Source: Sediminibacterium sp.
GTDB lineage: Bacteria > Bacteroidota > Bacteroidia > Chitinophagales > Chitinophagaceae
DNA length: 9,541 bases
Reading direction: 5' to 3'
NCBI GenBank assembly: GCA_028288645.1
Contig: JAQBNJ010000182.1
Location: forward strand, 1-9,541
The position numbers and the translations under genes are program-made. Numbering within the stretch: the first letter of the stretch is position 1; the number at the start of each line of letters is the position of its first letter. Under the pieces are notes generated by a model, which worked only from the letters and a program-made list of their open reading frames with translations, was not told the origin of the DNA and searched no databases. Positions 7,872-9,541 of this stretch are shown here, piece after piece.

Positions 7872-8008
7872 ACGGTGATCCTTCCATTCTCCTCACCGTG
7901 TCCGCCAATCGTCAAAGAGAGGTTTCGCCGCGGAAGACGTTCGCGGGCAACACTCCGCGCTTTCTGCATCTGCGTGTGATTCGAGATGGACACGGTGCGG
8001 AGAAGGGA
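7872..8008. repeat. GC-rich inverted-repeat element filling the gap between convergent genes
   Basis: The outer arms are 7883-7903 and 7988-8008. They pair at 19 of 21 positions: TCC, mismatch, TTCTCC, mismatch, CACCGTGTCC against GGACACGGTG, mismatch, GGAGAA, mismatch, GGA. Between them CCGCG (7928-7932) and CCGCG (7955-7959) compete for CGCGG (7942-7946). In addition ACGGTGA (7872-7878) pairs perfectly with TCACCGT (7893-7899), overlapping the left outer arm. A hand count gives about 58% G+C over 7881-8010, against about 38% for the preceding 120 bases. It sits exactly between the stops of two convergent genes and has no credible coding frame. It could be a dispersed non-autonomous palindromic repeat, a double-sided terminator, or both. 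No target-site duplication was found by eye. Confidence 0.5.
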
Positions 8009-8011
8009 CAA

Positions 8012-8653
8012 CTATTTCCTGGTAAATTCCAGGTAATCAAAATTCATCTGGCCATGATCAACAATGTGCAGCGTAAGTGTGTGAATACCCTTCCTGATTT
8101 TAATACTCGTTAGTGAATCGGTTTTATTCCAGTGATGCCATTGCCGCCAGGCAACCGTGTCCTGGCTGTTATAGGTAGAGCTGATTTTCAATTGAGGCGC
8201 TACAGGCCTGCCATCAAGATCAAATGAAATAATGCCATCTCCATTGGCAGTGTACATAACCCCAAGCTGGTACACAGCAGTTTCAGTTACCCGTACTGCA
8301 TAATTTATCCATTCGCCGGGCATTGTCCAGCCAACATACAACTGGTTTGAATCCCGAACAACTTTGTTATGAGGGTTATTGTCTATCCCGCCTGTCTTGG
8401 TATAAGAAATATCCACACCTTCCTTCATACGGAATTCATGGAGCGGGTTCCCGTTTACAGGATTCAATTTACCGCTTCCATTGTTTATGCTGTCTGCATC
8501 GTGATAAGCAATTCCCTCGCCACCTGTATCATAATACTCACATTCTATCCTACCGGGAATTTGCTGTTTTTGCTTATTGAATGACTTACTGATTTTCAGG
8601 CCAGCGGTACATGACACTGCGAATAAAGTCAATAATAAGGTATAATTTTTCAT
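8012..8653 (-). CDS. Small secreted protein with a family 6 carbohydrate-binding module (CBM6-like)
   Basis: The 213-residue product has an export signal (KNYTLLLTLFAVSC). Cys15 in FAVSC could be a lipidation site, so it may be a lipoprotein, though the -3 residue is A rather than the preferred L. About residues 31-211 match a CBM6 fold. The domain opens with IPGRIECEYYDTGGEGIAYHD and continues with an EGVDISYT strand, a YVGWTMPGEWINYAV segment, VYQLGVMYTANGDG and GIHTLTLHI. It closes with NFDYLEF. CBM6 modules bind polysaccharide ends or chains, usually as parts of glycoside hydrolases. Here the module stands alone with no catalytic domain, which suggests a surface glycan-binding protein or a remnant of a larger enzyme. 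The ATG at 8653 is favoured by the signal peptide. It points towards the TlpA-like pair and does not share their transcript. Confidence 0.88.
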   Translation of the reverse strand: MKNYTLLLTLFAVSCTAGLKISKSFNKQKQQIPGRIECEYYDTGGEGIAYHDADSINNGSGKLNPVNGNPLHEFRMKEGVDISYTKTGGIDNNPHNKVVRDSNQLYVGWTMPGEWINYAVRVTETAVYQLGVMYTANGDGIISFDLDGRPVAPQLKISSTYNSQDTVAWRQWHHWNKTDSLTSIKIRKGIHTLTLHIVDHGQMNFDYLEFTRK

Positions 8654-8868
8654 TTACTAAAATCAGGATTACAAGATAGTAACGTATTGTGCTATTGAAT
8701 ATCGCTGCGCAAACTCATTGTTCTCATGTTCTCTGCTATTGGCGGGTTTATGAATTGCATAATGTAAATAAATTCAAAGACGCTTCCACCCGCAATGCAA
8801 AAATTTACTATATCGTTAAGATAAATAAAGCAAAGTAAAGAAACAAAGGCCTCACTTTGACCGTTAGC

Positions 8869-8886
8869 ATTTGCCAATTGACAAAT
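8869..8886. promoter_or_regulatory. 18-bp near-perfect palindrome, operator-like
   Basis: ATTTGCCAATTGACAAAT is symmetrical at 16 of 18 positions, with one mismatched pair (8874/8881) around a CAATTG core. It lies between divergent genes, about 145 bases upstream of the rightward start. Its form suits binding of a dimeric regulator, but no regulator gene is in view and AT-rich DNA yields such palindromes by chance. Confidence 0.25.
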
Positions 8887-8970
8887 AAAGTAGTGAACAT
8901 GTGATTATGTTTATTTTAACTTTTCTACCCGGTCGCCACAGTAACAAATGGATAAATTACATAATAAGAT

Positions 8971-9004
8971 TACCCGGACAAACCGACAATGGAATATCCG
9001 GGTA
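8971..9004 (+). promoter_or_regulatory. Inverted repeat in the 5' region of the rightward gene
   Basis: TACCCGGA (8971-8978) and TCCGGGTA (8997-9004) are perfectly complementary across an 18-base spacer and end 25 bases before the ATG at 9030. A further TACCCGG at 8926-8932 could replace the left arm. The element may be a leader hairpin in the mRNA or a pair of protein-binding half-sites; there is no T-tract, so a terminator is unlikely. Confidence 0.35.
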
Positions 9005-9029
9005 CCACCATTTACCATAACTAACATAC

Positions 9030-9541
9030 ATGAAACCCACTTTCTTTACTGCACTTCTTTTTGTTTTGATATTTTCAAATACCGTGTATTCCCAAAACCC
9101 GGCAAACGAAAATATAACAGTTAAAGGGAAAATTATTGAGCAGGAGAGCAACAAGCCATTGTCTTATGTCAGTATTGGTATTCCTGATAAACCTTTCGGG
9201 ACATTGACAGATACCCTTGGGAATTTTACTTTTCAACTTATCAGGGAAAATTTGTCTGATTCCATTCAAATCAGCCTGGTTGGTTACTTTTCAAAAACAA
9301 TTGCTGTAAAAGATTTCGTTGAGGGGAAAGAGATTACCATCAGGCTAAACATAAAAGTTATTGAACTTGCAGAAGTGGTGGTGACCAACAGTAAAACACA
9401 TACTGAAATACTCGGGCGCCAGGCAAGTGGAAAATTTGTACAGGTTTCGATTCACAATAAAAAGTCAGTTGACCAAACCATTGGTTCTGAAATGGGTATG
9501 CGGTATAAAACCAGTCATACCAATGCCATTTTAAAAGATTT
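9030..9541 (+). CDS. Exported protein with CarboxypepD_reg-like domain (3' end beyond window)
   Basis: An open frame begins at the ATG at 9030, the first after an in-frame TAA at 9018, and runs off the window with 170 complete codons. Residues 1-22 form a clear signal peptide (KPTFFTALLFVLIFSNTVYS before Q). About 29-108 is a CarboxypepD_reg-like beta-sandwich: ITVKGKIIEQESNKPLSYVS, TLTDTLGNFTF, then SIQISLVGY. It is followed by a TonB-box-like AEVVVTN (114-120). In Bacteroidota this domain fronts both TonB-dependent transporters and smaller non-barrel exported proteins. The following stretch (GRQASGKF, GSEMGMRYKT) shows none of the plug signatures seen in the SusC protein of this window. I therefore favour the non-barrel type, but the missing C-terminus prevents a decision. 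Function is unknown. Confidence 0.85.
   Translation, partial: MKPTFFTALLFVLIFSNTVYSQNPANENITVKGKIIEQESNKPLSYVSIGIPDKPFGTLTDTLGNFTFQLIRENLSDSIQISLVGYFSKTIAVKDFVEGKEITIRLNIKVIELAEVVVTNSKTHTEILGRQASGKFVQVSIHNKKSVDQTIGSEMGMRYKTSHTNAILKD

Larger units (their letters stand above)
8654..9029. other. Intergenic region between divergent genes, no convincing gene
   Basis: This 376-bp AT-rich stretch should hold the promoters of both the CBM6 gene (leftward) and the CarboxypepD_reg gene (rightward). No tRNA, small RNA gene or mobile element is recognisable. The only long frame, on the - strand at 8692-8877, has no signal peptide, motif or family resemblance and is judged non-coding. Two symmetrical sites in the right half are listed separately. 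A near-match to the Bacteroidota -7 element (TATGTTTA, 8906-8913) lacks a well-spaced -33 partner. Confidence 0.6.

Noticed and set aside
7898..8113. 71-codon + strand frame across the GC-rich island into the CBM6 gene
   Set aside because: It overlaps the convincing CBM6 coding region antisense and the palindromic element; the product has no family features.
8692..8877. 61-codon - strand frame between the CBM6 gene and the last gene
   Set aside because: No signal peptide, motif or known similarity, and the length is within chance expectation for a 376-bp gap. It could be a decayed fragment, but nothing supports this.
8878..8913. Promoter made of TTG (8878-8880) and TATGTTTA (8906-8913)
   Set aside because: The -7 match is 5 of the 6 fixed bases, but the 25-base spacing is longer than the usual Bacteroidota range and the TTG is part of a palindrome.
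1..9541. CRISPR array, tRNA or rRNA genes, insertion sequence or phage genes
   Set aside because: No spaced direct repeats, cloverleaf-like segments, transposase or integrase frames are visible on either strand.

Overview
The window looks like a chromosomal stretch from a Bacteroidota species, most likely the Chitinophagaceae/Sphingobacteriales branch. The evidence is a FecR / STN-containing SusC / SusD run, the SusC signal region of the type starting MLLKALC..., several TlpA-type thioredoxin proteins with N-terminal DUF4369-like halves, CarboxypepD_reg-like domains, and the absence of strong Shine-Dalgarno sequences. Assignment below phylum is from memory of such loci, not from a search.

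Layout on the + strand: the end of an anti-sigma factor (FecR, DUF4974 domain, 1-216); a structured leader (217-342); a SusC-type TonB-dependent transporter with an STN signalling domain (343-3954); its SusD lipoprotein partner (3964-5424); a strong hairpin resembling a terminator (5463-5500); two tandem exported thioredoxin-like proteins (5555-6700 and 6712-7860). Then comes a 151-bp GC-rich, highly self-complementary intergenic element (7861-8011). After it, on the - strand, is a small secreted CBM6 carbohydrate-binding protein (8012-8653). A 376-bp intergenic region (8654-9029) holds palindromes but no convincing gene. A rightward gene for an exported protein with a CarboxypepD_reg-like domain (9030 onward) runs off the window end.

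How the genes probably work together (inference from families): FecR and the STN domain of SusC form the usual cell-surface signalling chain. Substrate or energised-transporter state would be read at the outer membrane, passed by the STN domain to FecR, and then to an ECF sigma factor that should lie just left of the window. SusC and SusD together import an oligomeric ligand that cannot be named from sequence. The paired TlpA-like proteins could provide periplasmic thiol chemistry for the ligand or for exported proteins. The adjacent CBM6 protein is the only hint of a carbohydrate substrate, but it is convergent and not in the same operon.

Most of the window is ordinary for this phylum, and I see no clear new system. 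The parts most worth a second look are non-coding: the susC leader with two mutually exclusive pairings, the GC-rich island between the convergent genes, and the hairpin separating susCD from the tlpA pair. The lopsided conservation of the two TlpA proteins, with near-identical thioredoxin domains and unrelated-looking front halves, is also of interest.
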